Of a DNA stretch of 64,000 nt, positions 44,801 through 57,918 are shown piece after piece. The notes beneath the pieces were generated by a model. It saw only the letters and a list, made by a program, of their open reading frames with translations. It was not told where the DNA came from and ran no database searches. The stretch's first letter is position 1. Every line of letters begins with the position of its first letter. The stretch is from Protula sp. h YS-2021. Lineage: Eukaryota > Annelida > Polychaeta > Sabellida > Serpulidae. The DNA lies in contig OX457028.1 in the NCBI GenBank assembly GCA_949752745.1, positions 27,616,645-27,680,644 of the forward strand. Reading direction: 5' to 3'. The position numbers were made by a program, and so were the translations under genes.

Positions 44801-47800
44801 CTGGCCGCTCTTGTTGGCTTCTGCAATTGGAGTTGGTGGCGAATAGATATTTAAGAAGTAGGTAGCAAAGTGTTTGGTGGTATTATCTTCACAAACCGAA
44901 AACAATTATAAATAGGTTAATTAGCTTTTTGCTTGTTTTTTTTTTTTGTTTGTTTCTTTTTTTTGTCCTTCATCACAGCACTAGTCTAGTAGCAGAGTTG
45001 ACAGAGAAAATTCGTGTGAAGAAGATGACGGAGGGTGGTGGGGACGAGGACGAGGAGGACGGCATTCACTTCAGCACTTATTTTCCCGCTCTATTCGTGG
45101 TTCTGCGAGATTTCTTCCTTGAACTAAAAATCAATGGCAGACAGGTAAACTTAACATATATAACGTTCTTCTAACGTTCTTCTATTTTTTTTTATTTTTT
45201 TATTTTATTTATTTTTTTTTTTTGGGGGGGGGGGGGGTTCTGTTATAGCTATAAACAGATTTTCTCACTGTTGCTCGAATAGACCCGGCCTAGATCTGAT
45301 CCAGTCAGAATATAGTACCAAGCCGTTTGAGTTTTAGTCCCATGTAACCCACCATACCAAGGTTTATTGTGGTGGCTGTGAGGGAGAACAGGGTAAAAGT
45401 GGAGAGCGGGAATTACGCTTTTACTCATAAAAGAGCATTTTTCGAAATAAAAAGTCAGTTTTACTTCGCAAAAGCTCCAAATTCGTCAAAGCCAGAGATT
45501 CTGGGCATGGTGAAACATACTTGGTTAGCATGGTCGCCTTTGAGTTCGCAAATAGGTCCAGTGTCGGGCATCCCTACAAGATTGATGTGCCAACCAATTG
45601 AACCCACATTGATGTTTAATATGGTCTTCTGCACACGCAAGGTCTGCTAACATATTTAACCGACGTGCTGAGTTACGTGATTGATGAGAACTGGATCTGC
45701 TCTTTCTGCGCCAATATCGGACTGCTGATGGCTAAACGGGTGAGTTGAAGAGATCTGGTACCGCTTTCCTTGTTCAGTTAAACTACCGCGGTCGCGTTCT
45801 CTAAATGGAATTTCTATTTAGCTGGCTATCAGCTTGGTCAAAGCGATCCAAATTACCTGGAATTCTTCATTCGATTCCACCAAGAGCCTTGCCACATGTT
45901 GCCTCGGAAGTATATTCTCCATCCTGACAGAGACGTATCGGTCTGTATCTCTACCCATGGGCTAGACGTCGAGATCGCTCATGATCCATTGGTTGCACTT
46001 GCAAGCTAGCGTCTGATACGACTGTTTGGATACACTCATAGCAGCCCTGGAATACCTCTTCCGACGTAGTGCCTGTCTGATTTCCAACTGGAACCGATGG
46101 TGATGAAGCTGGCCAAAGGGATTGTCTATTCCGTTGATACCAAGGAACCGAGAATTCCATATTGGCTGGACTTACCTTCGATCCTGGTTTGATGGCTCGA
46201 ATTGTTAATCGGATTCTTTCTTGGTGCATGGGTAGGATAAATCAGTGCTAGGCTTAAATCCGATCTCTCCCCCAAAACACCATAATCGAATTTGGATCAA
46301 ACTTGACGAGATTGACCAAAAGACCTACATGGCTTGCTTGACCAGCGCCTCTGTCTGCCGACACATTCGAGGAGAGCTAGAAACCAGTCGTCTAGGTACC
46401 GGAAAACCAACATACCTCGACCACGGGCCCACGCCTTATGATCTTTGTGAAGTCAAAAGGTACCAAAGACCAAAGGGGATAGCCAGAGACCAGCATTTCT
46501 TCCCCTACATGGACACACATGTAATTCCTCGCTGCAGGATGGAGGAATTGATTTAGGGTTGACATAGCGATAACCACCGCCCCCTGATTTCTTAAGAGCC
46601 AGGGAAATATTTGTTGAAGAACAGAACCCTGTTTGGTTTTCGGGCATCTCTCTACGGTTCCCTTGCGTACCAAGTCTTCCATCATGTCCTGAAGTACTTG
46701 TTGCTTTTCTGAGCCTTGCTCTTAAGACGTAGCTAGGTTGTATGGGGCTTGTCTGCGAAGATGTATGGGCAGCTTGTGACCTTGAGGTGGTGCGTAGTCT
46801 TCTTTCAGTTAACGCACTACTCTCTTTGGAGCACCAATCTCTGGCATCCAGACGAGACCATTTCTGAGGATATTTGATTGGTTGCTGCCTGCGCTGCGGC
46901 GGTGTCTTACGGTTATCGGGCAGCTTGGTCTTCGAAGTAAGCCTTCCTTCTACTGCTGGGACTAGATCTGTCCTGGCCTGCCGGCTGTGGGGCTTGTTTT
47001 TCTGAGGTCGCGAGAAAGGGTGTGATACTAGGCCCGCCTCTCTTGGTTCACCCTTTCTTCTTCCTCTGGGGGTAACAGTTCTTTTGTTCCAGGATCGACC
47101 TTTTATGCTCGACCAACAATGCTGTCAATAACTCTTAACGTGTGGTCCTGGATTCTTGGTTACTCTAGGGGCTCCAGGGGTATGAAATCGTCGGAAGAAC
47201 GGTACGAGCAGTGTTTTACAGCACAGTCCTTCGATGGGTGAAATCCATACAGCGGACGGGTATCGCATTGGTAACAACCTCAATCGTATTCAAAGCGATG
47301 AAGAAGTCAGGTTGTGTGTTTGCGACCTGAGACGTCATCCGTATCGGTGGATCGTGTTTCGCCTATACAGGATACCCACACTGAACTGTTGCTAGTTTGG
47401 CGATTTCTTGGATCACGTGCAGGAAAGGTACCTCGGGAGTGACCGACGTAATCGACGGAGACAGCTTATTCTGTTGAGTGGGTGAAAAATCCGGCGGAGA
47501 CGGTGTGCGTATTGATCGTCTACTTGCTACTGCTGGGTCTTTCTATAGGTGTTGAGATATGCCCAGGAAGATGATAGAGTCGACTACCCGTGGTAGGAAC
47601 TGCACCGCGTGTCAGAGCTTGTCATCTGAGCTCATCTGTCATCATTCTCTCCATGCGAATGATCTGGTTTTGCTTGCGCTTCCAGAAAACCAGTTGGAGT
47701 GAAAATGGCCTTATCGATCGTTTGGATTCAAGGGCAGTATATACGTTTATCGTGACTCCAGCTCTTCCATGCGTTGTGAGACTTGACCCGATGGAGGTGC

Positions 47801-50800
47801 ACCTGGTGACTTACTTCCGCTGACTGCGATCGGCTCTGACGCACACTTGATTATTGATCATTGGCCGGTGAGACCAGGCTTCTGTGTGTAGGGTGGACAC
47901 ACCCATTGGCAATGAGGCACGTGTCTTATCCTGTCGGAGCGAGATGGCCGTCTTGGTTTTCTTCTTTAGCGAGCAAAATCCACTCTGACTAATAAGTCTG
48001 TCTCTGGAGATCGGACTGCATAGACACAAATGCTAAGAGATTCGGTGGAGACGCATCAGGTTGAGGGAGGTACCGAACCCATACACGGCTGGTTAAGCAT
48101 GCTCCAGACTCTGCGTGATCAACTGTCACATCCTCCTCTGCCGAGGAGATGGATACTGGGGACATGAATTCGGCTTCCTCCGAGATTGTTTTCTCCGTGT
48201 CATGGTGTGACACTGCCCAGGCCTTCACCACTTGTCGGTAAGTCCAGTCCCGCCACTGTCTCAGACCCTCCGAGGCCCCTGGGAAGAGACCTGACCAAGG
48301 ATAAGTGGGCTCGCCTTGGACATAATGTGTAAGGAAAGCGACTGTACTTTGCAGAGCACCCATCTCTTAATGTTTCTTGGTTTCAACTTATCCAACGCAT
48401 CCTAGTCCGAGAATGAGTGCAGGTTGATGACTGAGCACGGATGGTTGAAGGAAGTCTTAGTCTTGTCGTGCCGTAAACTGATAACTGTTATTTCTCAAAC
48501 AGAACAGAAAAAAGTAATTTGTACAAGTAATTTGTATGTAAAATACGAAACACTCAAGTCATTGGCCTAATTGTATGGACCCTACCGAGCTTTCTGCTTT
48601 CTGTTTAACGGTTTGTACAAGCCTGTGAAACTAAGCCTGTGTGAACGTAGAACAGAAATAACCCATACTAAGACACACCAAAGCTTTTTCACTGAACCAA
48701 GAGTTGGGTATGTGCTTGGTACTCGATACGTAGACCAGGACCGATGTGGGTATGCAGTCGTAATCCAGCATCGAACCAGGACCAAGACTCAGTTACCTAA
48801 TGGGTATCTTGAACCAAGATCTAACCAAACCTTGGTGTGTGCGCAGTACTCAGTTCCGAGATAAGACCAAGCCCTGGGCGTGACCTCTGGTACCGGAGGC
48901 CATAAAGCTGTAGCGATTTACAATTGGCTGATAAAAATCGCTTCTTCTGCGTCCAGACACTGAGAGATAGAGTAGCATCACCTGACCCACATTCCTTTTT
49001 TATCTCAGTACCCCTGCATTCAAGCGGATTTTGAGTGGAAATGGAATAGGGAAAGTATAAGAACGGTCTAAGTTGGGAGAACGCGAACCCCAACTCGTAA
49101 CAAGCATTTTACAAAATAAACCGACATTTTTACTTTGCAAAAGCTAATCTGGGTAGAGCCATACCAGGAGGTTCCTCCCATGTAGCAACTTATCCATATG
49201 GCCCCGACCATGGCGTTGCTGTATCCACATGAGACAGTGAGGCTAAGGGGCATACACGTTTGGGAACAGCCATCGCCTGGGAAGGTTCTGCGCATTTGTC
49301 AGAGCCTCGATTGCAAGCTACGTACTCTTCAGACGCACGTACAGATAGCACTAAATTAAACCCACTCTAAATCACAGTGCACGGGATGACTCCTAAAATG
49401 CCTGTGCAGTCCAATACCCGATACCACCCCCTCCTGCCTCCCACGAATGATACGTCTCGGGTGACATACACACGCACAGACAAATCTATAAAAATAATGT
49501 ATTATTTAAATCACAAGAAAAAAAAAACAAGCTCGAACCACAAACCAAACTATCCACCAACATAAAAATGAGAGGTGGTGGATAGCCAGTATTTTGACCT
49601 TTCTAAGCTGACCGACAGTTTAAAGAGTGCGTGACCATGCACTGCCCATAACATCTCACAGCCACAAAGTTCTTGAGGACTCGCTGCCTTGGGGCTGCTT
49701 CCATCCAATGCCCTTGGCTTTGAAGGACTGTCTGAAGCTTCGTCCTCACTTGCTTGCCGTGGCTCCTCTCTGATTCTGGTTGTAGTTCTTGCTGTAACAT
49801 ATGGTCAACCATTAAATAACTTTTCAACCACAGTGAATGGACTAATTGAATAAAGTCTTGTCAAAATATTCTGAGTAAATTATTTTCATTTAATGAAAGA
49901 ATTGGGGGAAGACTAATAACCTGAACAAAAATGAGACATTATGCAAGGCATTCATCGAGTTAGCTACCGTCCTCAGTTATTGAAATATGCTTTTATATTT
50001 TGACAACAAATTAGGGTCTGACTGAGCTGTATGACAAGCTTCTGAAATTGCTCGTTTAGTATAGTTAGAAACGTTTTACTCAGAAAAATCTTGGCCACGC
50101 CAGGTCTAAAAGAGATGATCAACGCCCTTTGATTTGGCGCCCGATACCCTTGTGATACCTCCATATATTTTTTGAGAGTACGTACAGGACAGAGTGTGGC
50201 TTGTGAATCTTCCTATAACCCGACGATAGAAAGGGAAGAAAGCCGTATTTCTAAGAAAGTCCCCAAACCCCTTGTGCATAAGAACCACCGTATCTCATTG
50301 GCCATTTGCTTTAACACGTCACTTCCGCTCGCGTGGAGTTCCCTCTACGTTTTTCCGGATGTCAAAGCTAGGCAAAAGGAAACAAAATAGGTTTGCCCAT
50401 GTGTAATAAATGCTCGCTTTTTCAAAGGTGTCCCTGTCTGATAGAAAGCAAAGAACGAACCCCAGGTCTCATTATGCCACGTTTGATCTGGTTGGGGGAG
50501 GGCACCAGTTTGAAATGTCTGATCAACTGAGAGACAGAGAAGTCTTTATCTGAATCGTGTAGCTCCTCAAGCGGTAATTCAGAAAATGGCTACAACTCCT
50601 GGGAGATGCTTTAAATTGGTCAAGTGTTTTATTCCCGCACCAGCTCCAAAACTTTTTCCACTCAGATCGAAAGACTAAAGTGGGGGATGGTTTATCGACT
50701 GAGACATTTTTTGTCCGAAAACGACTTTGCCTTTTATGAATAATGTGACCCTGAGTAAGAACTATTTCAGAATTGCCTTTGAAAACACTGGGTCCGAAAA

Positions 50801-53800
50801 CTGGCAATTGAGGTCGTCTGTCTCCCAGGCTTTTGGATTTGGGCAGGGGAAACATATGGGACGGTTGATAAATCAAGGAGTTGACGAATAACTCTAGAAA
50901 AGGAGGACTCTTGGAGAATGAACCACTACCATCTGGAAGAAGCCCCGATTCATGCACCACTCCATCTGGACTACTATGCTCACTCTGGAAGCCAGGACAC
51001 CAACCACTGAATGTTCTCGATAGCCTGTGGGTAAAATTACTACTTTACTTCGACCTCTTCTCCAAGCCATCGCCTCTTGTTACTCTTCGAAACTTTCTGT
51101 TATGAAACTTGCTCACTAAGACTGTCTTTTCTGTGGCTACTAGTTAACCCAAGAAAGAGTCGATTTATGCAAACTGCATGAAATGATTGGGGCGATAAAT
51201 TGTATGGCTTTGATAATCCTCTCCCATCTTTGCTCGGTAGAATAAGCCCTGGCGAACTCCAACAAATCCCACTTCTGTCCTAGAAATATCATTTGCTGCT
51301 CGGGCAGGAGCTCTGATTTGGCTAAATTTCTAAGAGACTTCACACAGAGGTTATGATATTGAGATAAGGGTTTGAAGCCTGGCCTGAGCCTTCCCCATGT
51401 GAGCTATTTAGCAGTCGCCTAAATACTGGAACGCAAGCATACCCTAGAGTCTTGCGAAGGTGTTTAGCACTTCCATTACCTTTGAAAACACACACGGGGC
51501 GATTGTATATTCGAAAGAAAGTACCATAAACTAATATGTCTTACCCCAACTTGAATCATAGGTGCGACTCTCCTGGTTTATAGGGATATACGGATAGGTA
51601 TCAGGCAAGTCAGATGTCCCCAACTGCCCTGTTGTAGCATTTTTTATCGGCTCAGCAATGTCCATTTGGAAAGTTGTGGGTCGTAGGAACTCGTTTTAAT
51701 ATGACAAATCTATTACCATTGCCCAGTCCAGGGCCTTTATAGGCACTAGAAATGCTAGACCTGTCCACGGTCTGGCATTTCTAATATAGTCTGGTTTCCT
51801 AGTAACTCCTGCATCATATTCTGGAGAGCCTGATCCTGCTCGGAGTCCTGAATGTAGGAGATAGCTAAAAGCCTTGGCGCTTCTGAGTCCCTCATCTCCA
51901 CGTGGTGCCGTGATTCGATGTTACCAATACTGCTGTAAGGTCTGGTAGCGGGGATGCTGTCCTCATGCTGCCTCGGATTCTTGCCTGGAGGGCATCGGCG
52001 CGGCTACGAACTGGCTCTGTCCCCTCTGATCTGCCTTTTGAACCTGCCCCTGCTGAACCTGCTGTCTGAGCTACTCGAGAAGGAGCGTCGAGGACGAGTC
52101 ATCAGATCCATATCTTGACAGAGAGCTCTGTTCTCTAAGTTCACTCGCACAACCTTTTTTGGTGGGAAAAACTTTTTCCGGCTCAGAATGCCGAATGCGT
52201 CAATCCACATGCCCCTTGCCCGGCAGCCAACAGTGCAAAGGAAATGCATATAGTATAAGTTGCATCGTGGTGGCGAGTTGGTGTGCAGCTGTCTTTGCCT
52301 TTTCTTTGGTGGCAAACGAAACGCACTTGAGGAGTTTAAGCATCACTGGGTCCAATATTTCTCTCTGGTTTAGAGCCTACTCCAATATCTTGAGCGTGTG
52401 GTCCTGCAATAACGTAATGCTAAGTGTCCACCAAGTCAAGCCCTCCAGCACCTTGGCGCCTTTTTCCGCTAAGGAAGGTCCGTCAACTTATTCTCACTAG
52501 AAGGATTATCTCCTAACTGAGCCGCCGACGCCGATATGGGGCGGGGTACGCTGTTGCAGTCTTAGCCCTTGAAAGTGGGCTAGGTGGACCTCTGTTTGTT
52601 CATTTCCTTCATTGCTGCCATCTCTTGACCCCAGACTTTGTCTGTTTGGCTGGCTAGAGGGCTCGCATTGAGTGGGGAGGAGCGTGTCGCCTCTAGTTGC
52701 TCTAGTTGCGAACGGATGCCCAATTCGACAGAGCCACACCTACCTCATTACCTCTTTTTCATCAGTGTCAAGTGCTGCCAGTTTCGGACGACAATGATCG
52801 GTTGAGTTGCTAGCTATCCTCTAAGTAAAACCCGGTAATGATTCAGCGTGGGATGGGATGGAATGGGAAATTTAGTTTCCAGCAGCGCTTTTTAGCGCCT
52901 ACGCTCGTCACGTAACTCCTTTCGGCGCTGATTCTTGGCGCGATTTGTCTCCACTGTGCGTGAGAGAGATACTCACACTCAATCAGGTGTTCTTCCATTC
53001 ACATAGTACTAATTTCTTCGCAGTCTTGCACTTGTCACACAGCTTGTCAGGGTTACCTGCAAACAGTGGGTGCCCACATACCGCTTTGTGAATAGAGCCT
53101 TCTGTTTCCGCCATACATGCAACACAAAAGCCTGATAAATAACTGGGTAACAACACACAGTTACAGTGGCTTGAGTACTTCTCTTCTCTCGTATCGACGC
53201 CTACACAAGGAAGGAGTACACTACCAAAGGAGGAGGTAGAATTGTGGGGATACCCACCTAGGGGTATCCACATGGGAATACCAGCACTGGCTGTCACTGG
53301 TGGGAGAAATGGAAAGAGCCATCTTTCACTTCCATTCCAGTGCGATGCCTCTACCCAGGTGGGAAGAGCCGCTTGATTCCCAGACAAAAAAAAACAAAGT
53401 GACGATAACCCCGCGAATCTAGCTAGAAACGTATAGACAGCAACGACGCTCTGTTAATTCAAACACAAGCAGCCACGGTTAATCAATGACGCTGGGGTTA
53501 CATGGAGCGGTGAGGAACAGACAAAAAGAGAACGCCACCGACTGTGCTTTTCCAACACCTGAACACGTCCAAAAGGAATGCCGGTCAGATGATGTCACTC
53601 TGTCTCTCAGACTCCAGGGCTTCCGGTTTGACCAAATAAGGGAATCCAGGTAATGTTTATTTACATTGTCAGCCAACACGTGTATAAAAATTCATGCACA
53701 ATTTATGCGTCGATTACCGTAAAAAAGGAAATCTCTTCTAAAGGTGGAGATAAGTAGATGCAAATTCAGAGTTATCAGAAGTGACAAGTACGACAGTGAA

Positions 53801-56800
53801 ATCTCCAAGTAGAGTGAGTCAACTCTCACACTGCATTCCCAAATAAACACATCCAACGAATCGTCAACTGACGTTAACAAGAAAATTGTTTTCTGGCACA
53901 AAAAGGCGTGTGATTGTTCCCGCATGCAAAACGAGAATGAGGCTTTGCTACCAAAGTATCGACGATTTTGATTGGCTTAGATTTAGGCCAGTGGTATTCG
54001 ATGCACAATGAGAAAATGTTATTCTATATTGCGTGATTCTTGTAGACTTGCACGAGAAACCCGTATAAATGTGGAAATAACCGAATTCGGATTTTGCAAA
54101 ATAAAGCTCCATTTCTTTTAATCCTTTATATTTTGTGTCTTTACTGAGAACAAGAAGAACTTAAAAACGTTCTTCTTGCAAGGAAGTTTACAAAGTACTA
54201 AAATTGACCGAATGTGGTTTTTCATTCCAGTCGCAAAATCGATGTTGGGTAGACGTTTAAAAGTCATATAGTTATAACTGTATGGAGGTCGGACTCCAAA
54301 AAAAAAAAGTTCTGAAATGGTAGCCATAACAATTCACTTTGAAACAGATCAAACCAGGATGTAAAATATGAGAATTTCAAGAGCGCGCAACTTTTTTCCC
54401 AGCCACTTTTGAAACATATTTATGGAAATCGACTTCATAAGTATCTTGCGTTACCGGATACCCCATCGTGGAAGTACTGTGACGGATGGTGACTACACTA
54501 TGACTGTCGCTATCTTGACGGCAATTCTCTATTAAGGTTTTCCCTTTCTCAACGCCTTTACAGTGTCGGAAGATAGACGTTGGTTTGACTTCCATTTCCA
54601 ACATTGATTGGACGTCGGATAATCCAAGTCGAAGGGAAAGACTTTGTTTCGAGTTCATAATCAACCACAGCCCGGTGTTGATTCACCGTTGGGTGGGATG
54701 TCGATCCAACGTTGGTGCAGCTTCGTAGTGCTCACTGGGGATTTTCTCCAAACAGTAACATTTTTCATGTAAAAATTCTCTGTCGTTAATTATATGCATA
54801 TTTATTCATACTGATTCTAGGTGACTTCAGATGAATATCTCGAACACTCCTTAACGCCAAAGAAAGGAATGACAAAAAAGAACCAGGAGTACAATGCTCC
54901 GAGGGAGTGCATTATGCAGTTTTTTAAGAAGAGGAGATGTTTTGCTCTACCGAAACCAGTCAGAGATGATGGCTTGCTAACGTAAAGTAGCTCACAGTAG
55001 TAATCGTTTTAAAACGCAGGCATAATTCCAGATCAAGTTTAAAATAGTAATTTCATGTGATACTTAAAACATTCTGTTTTACAACACCGCGGAAGTACCA
55101 CGGTGCTACGGTTAAAAGTAGAAGGCAGATTAAAACAACGGTATTAATGTTTTTATTAAACCCCAACCGGGTGAACCGGGAGGCGTCTATAGGCTTAACC
55201 TCTATCAGTCCGCTCGTCTGTCCGTCTGTCCGTCTGTCCGTTCTGCCGCATTTTTGTACGGGCTTTATCTCTGGCACCGTTCAACCCATTTCAGTTTCCT
55301 ATTGCACATGGAGAGACCAAGTAGTGGGGCTCTGCAACGAAGCGTTATTTTTGGATTTCTCGAAAAATAAAAAAATGAGGAAATTTAGACATTTTTTGCG
55401 CTTGACTGATTATTGGGTCCGGTTGGGGTCTGCGCCTGCGACGATGGCTTGTTGTTACAGGACTTGGGTAAATGCAGTCTGATTTCTCGATTTCCAAGTC
55501 AGTAATTTTCAGTGTTCATCAGAATACAAGTCAACGGTTATTTCAATTATCTACACTCAAACCCTAATTAAGTTTGGTAATAAAGCAGACCAAAGGTCAA
55601 CGTTTTCCTGCTGGCCAGTGATACTGCTGACAACAATTAGTCAATATCTGCTAAATCTTGCGATTTCCCAGGCAGGTGCCCCGCGAGCACCTAGACAAAT
55701 ATTTTCGAGCTCGCACCGATGATAGTGCGTAGACCGTGAAGCGAAGATCAAAATCACAGGCAAATGGGCCATCGTATTCACGAAAGTTAACTGCACAGTT
55801 AACTACAATATGCAGCTGAAACCACTTGTTCTAGCTAATGATTTTTACTTATTTTTTTTTTCAAAAGTGACACTGATTAATTATCTTTCAAAGGTCATGT
55901 TATGTTAGCGCAACAGTTAACGGAATGAATACAGTAAAACCTACCTCCGGACAAACCTGTATGATGTGGACAACTCCCTAATTCAGACAAAATATTTCAG
56001 TTCCACTTGTTTGTTTTTCTGTATGAATATCCCATGTAATTCGGACAAGCAATGGCGCGCTTTTTCTGCCCTGTTTGTGTGTCCCGGATAATACCAACAA
56101 GAATGCGCCTAAGCAAACATGACTGCTTCTATTTACGAACTGTCTAGTTCCTGTAACGCTTGCCTCGTCTAGTCCCAAGTGGGTTAGTTGTTTAAGTATC
56201 GAATTTTGTTCACTCAAATTGTCAGAAAAAATAACGGAATGATGTTGTGAATCGAAACTGAAAATGGAAAGAAAAAGGGAAACATAATTGTGTGAAGCTT
56301 GTTGAGGGATATTTTAAGAAATTTTGTGGCAATGGGCCCTTTGCTGTATAACAGTTATCTGTCCATCCTTAAATTTCACCACTTTCAGGCGACGGGTGTT
56401 TGGGTTGTGTATTATGTGTTTTTTGGGGGAGGGGGCGGGAGGTTACTAAACGACAAATAAAGTCTCCTGTGTCGTTTTTTTTTCATATAGAATCTATTAA
56501 ACTTTCAATTCAAATAATTTTCAGATACCGGGGTAATTCTCCGTTTCCAGTTAAGTTGATCAGTTTCACTTAATGCAATTGATCATTAAGTTCGATTAAA
56601 CTTAAAACATTCTGTGACGGAATTTAATGATGACTTCATACAATTGGAAGGAATACAAGCTAGATTTACAGCCCAGAAAGAAACTAATCTTGAGGATACA
56701 TAACATGGTAAAAGAATTAAAATTCCCGCCAGCAGTCTCGTCATATTAAAAAAAAAGCGCAGTGCAAGTTCATGCCTTGTTACTCTGATGAAACCTGGAT

Positions 56801-56862
56801 GACACCTGGGTGACACCTGGTTGACACCTGGATGACACCTGGACACCGTCACTTGACGATCT

Positions 56863-56897
<35 letters not shown>

Positions 56898-57060
56898 CTT
56901 TTCAGGAAACTAGAAAAGGTAGAGGACAGAGAGCTCATACCGGATTTCGTCAAGAAATGCCAAGAAGCAATCAAAGAAATCATCGCTGAAGCCAAACCTA
57001 TGACAATGAACGGCAACCAACTATGTGGCACAGGTACACATCGTTCAGACGCTTTTAATG

Positions 57061-57113
<53 letters not shown>

Positions 57114-57886
57114 TTCTGCCCGAGAAAAGGGGAGACATACAGTGTTTATACGATCTGTGTGTATATATATGTGTGTGTACGTCTGTGTGTGTCAGTCAGC
57201 TGTGAACAAAATATTGTGTGCAAGATGTCTGAAGAAGAAAAGGTCGGATCGACTTCAAACTCAACCTGTTTAATTCTTTGCCTAGGTCGCACGATTCTGT
57301 CAACTTTCCACACATGTTACATTATTAGGGCATGGTTATGACGTCATTGTGTGCGAAATTTCTCTGCTGCTGGAGATCTTAGAAAGTTAAAACCTGGTGA
57401 AATTGTTGCTTGATAGGTGCGAAAGATTCTGTCAATATTCCTTGGGTCAGTCGGATGGCTCATTTTACTTTTGACGGGTGTGACAAAACTAAGAAAGGCG
57501 GATGACGTCATTACCGTAAAATCTTATATGTAAGATTTCTCAGCACTCGACCATCGGAGAAAGTTGAAACTTGGTGGGATTGTTGCTTGGCAGGCCTACA
57601 GATTCTGTCAAATGTTTGCCGCTAGTAGAAAGAACGAAAACGGCATAGAATCTCATTGGGCAAAAACAAATATGTCGATAGTAGAAAGTCGGATAGATTT
57701 TAAACTTGCAGCAGTTATTCCTTGGATAAGTCGCTCGTTTTTTTTTTTTTTTTGTTTGTTTTTTTTTTTGTTTTTTTTTTGTTTTTTTTTTTTTGTTTTG
57801 CTTCTTTTTTTTGTTAAGCATTAATTACTGAAAATTACGAAAGGCACCAATCGAGCAACAGTATCACGTGATATATTTTGAAATCG

Positions 57887-57918
<32 letters not shown>

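Larger units (their letters stand above)
49000..53480 (-). mobile_element. Decayed DIRS-like retrotransposon, copy D (most complete)
   Basis: In GBP intron 4. Gag-like region about 53,390-52,000; a frame near 53,130-53,000 holds the Cys/His-containing [19 protein letters not shown], also partly seen in copy A (CDNCRLTEGLVLCEE). RT 51,900-51,140, tyrosine recombinase 50,960-49,600, end segment at 49,000-49,150. All parts are broken. Confidence 0.7.

Noticed and set aside
48571..48864. 97-residue frame between two DIRS copies
   Set aside because: Covers imperfect ACCAAGA repeats, is open on both strands and shows no domain.
56832..57341. 169-residue frame with poly-Phe and poly-Tyr
   Set aside because: It is GBP exon 6 read through its poly-T acceptor and the following (ATT)n tract.
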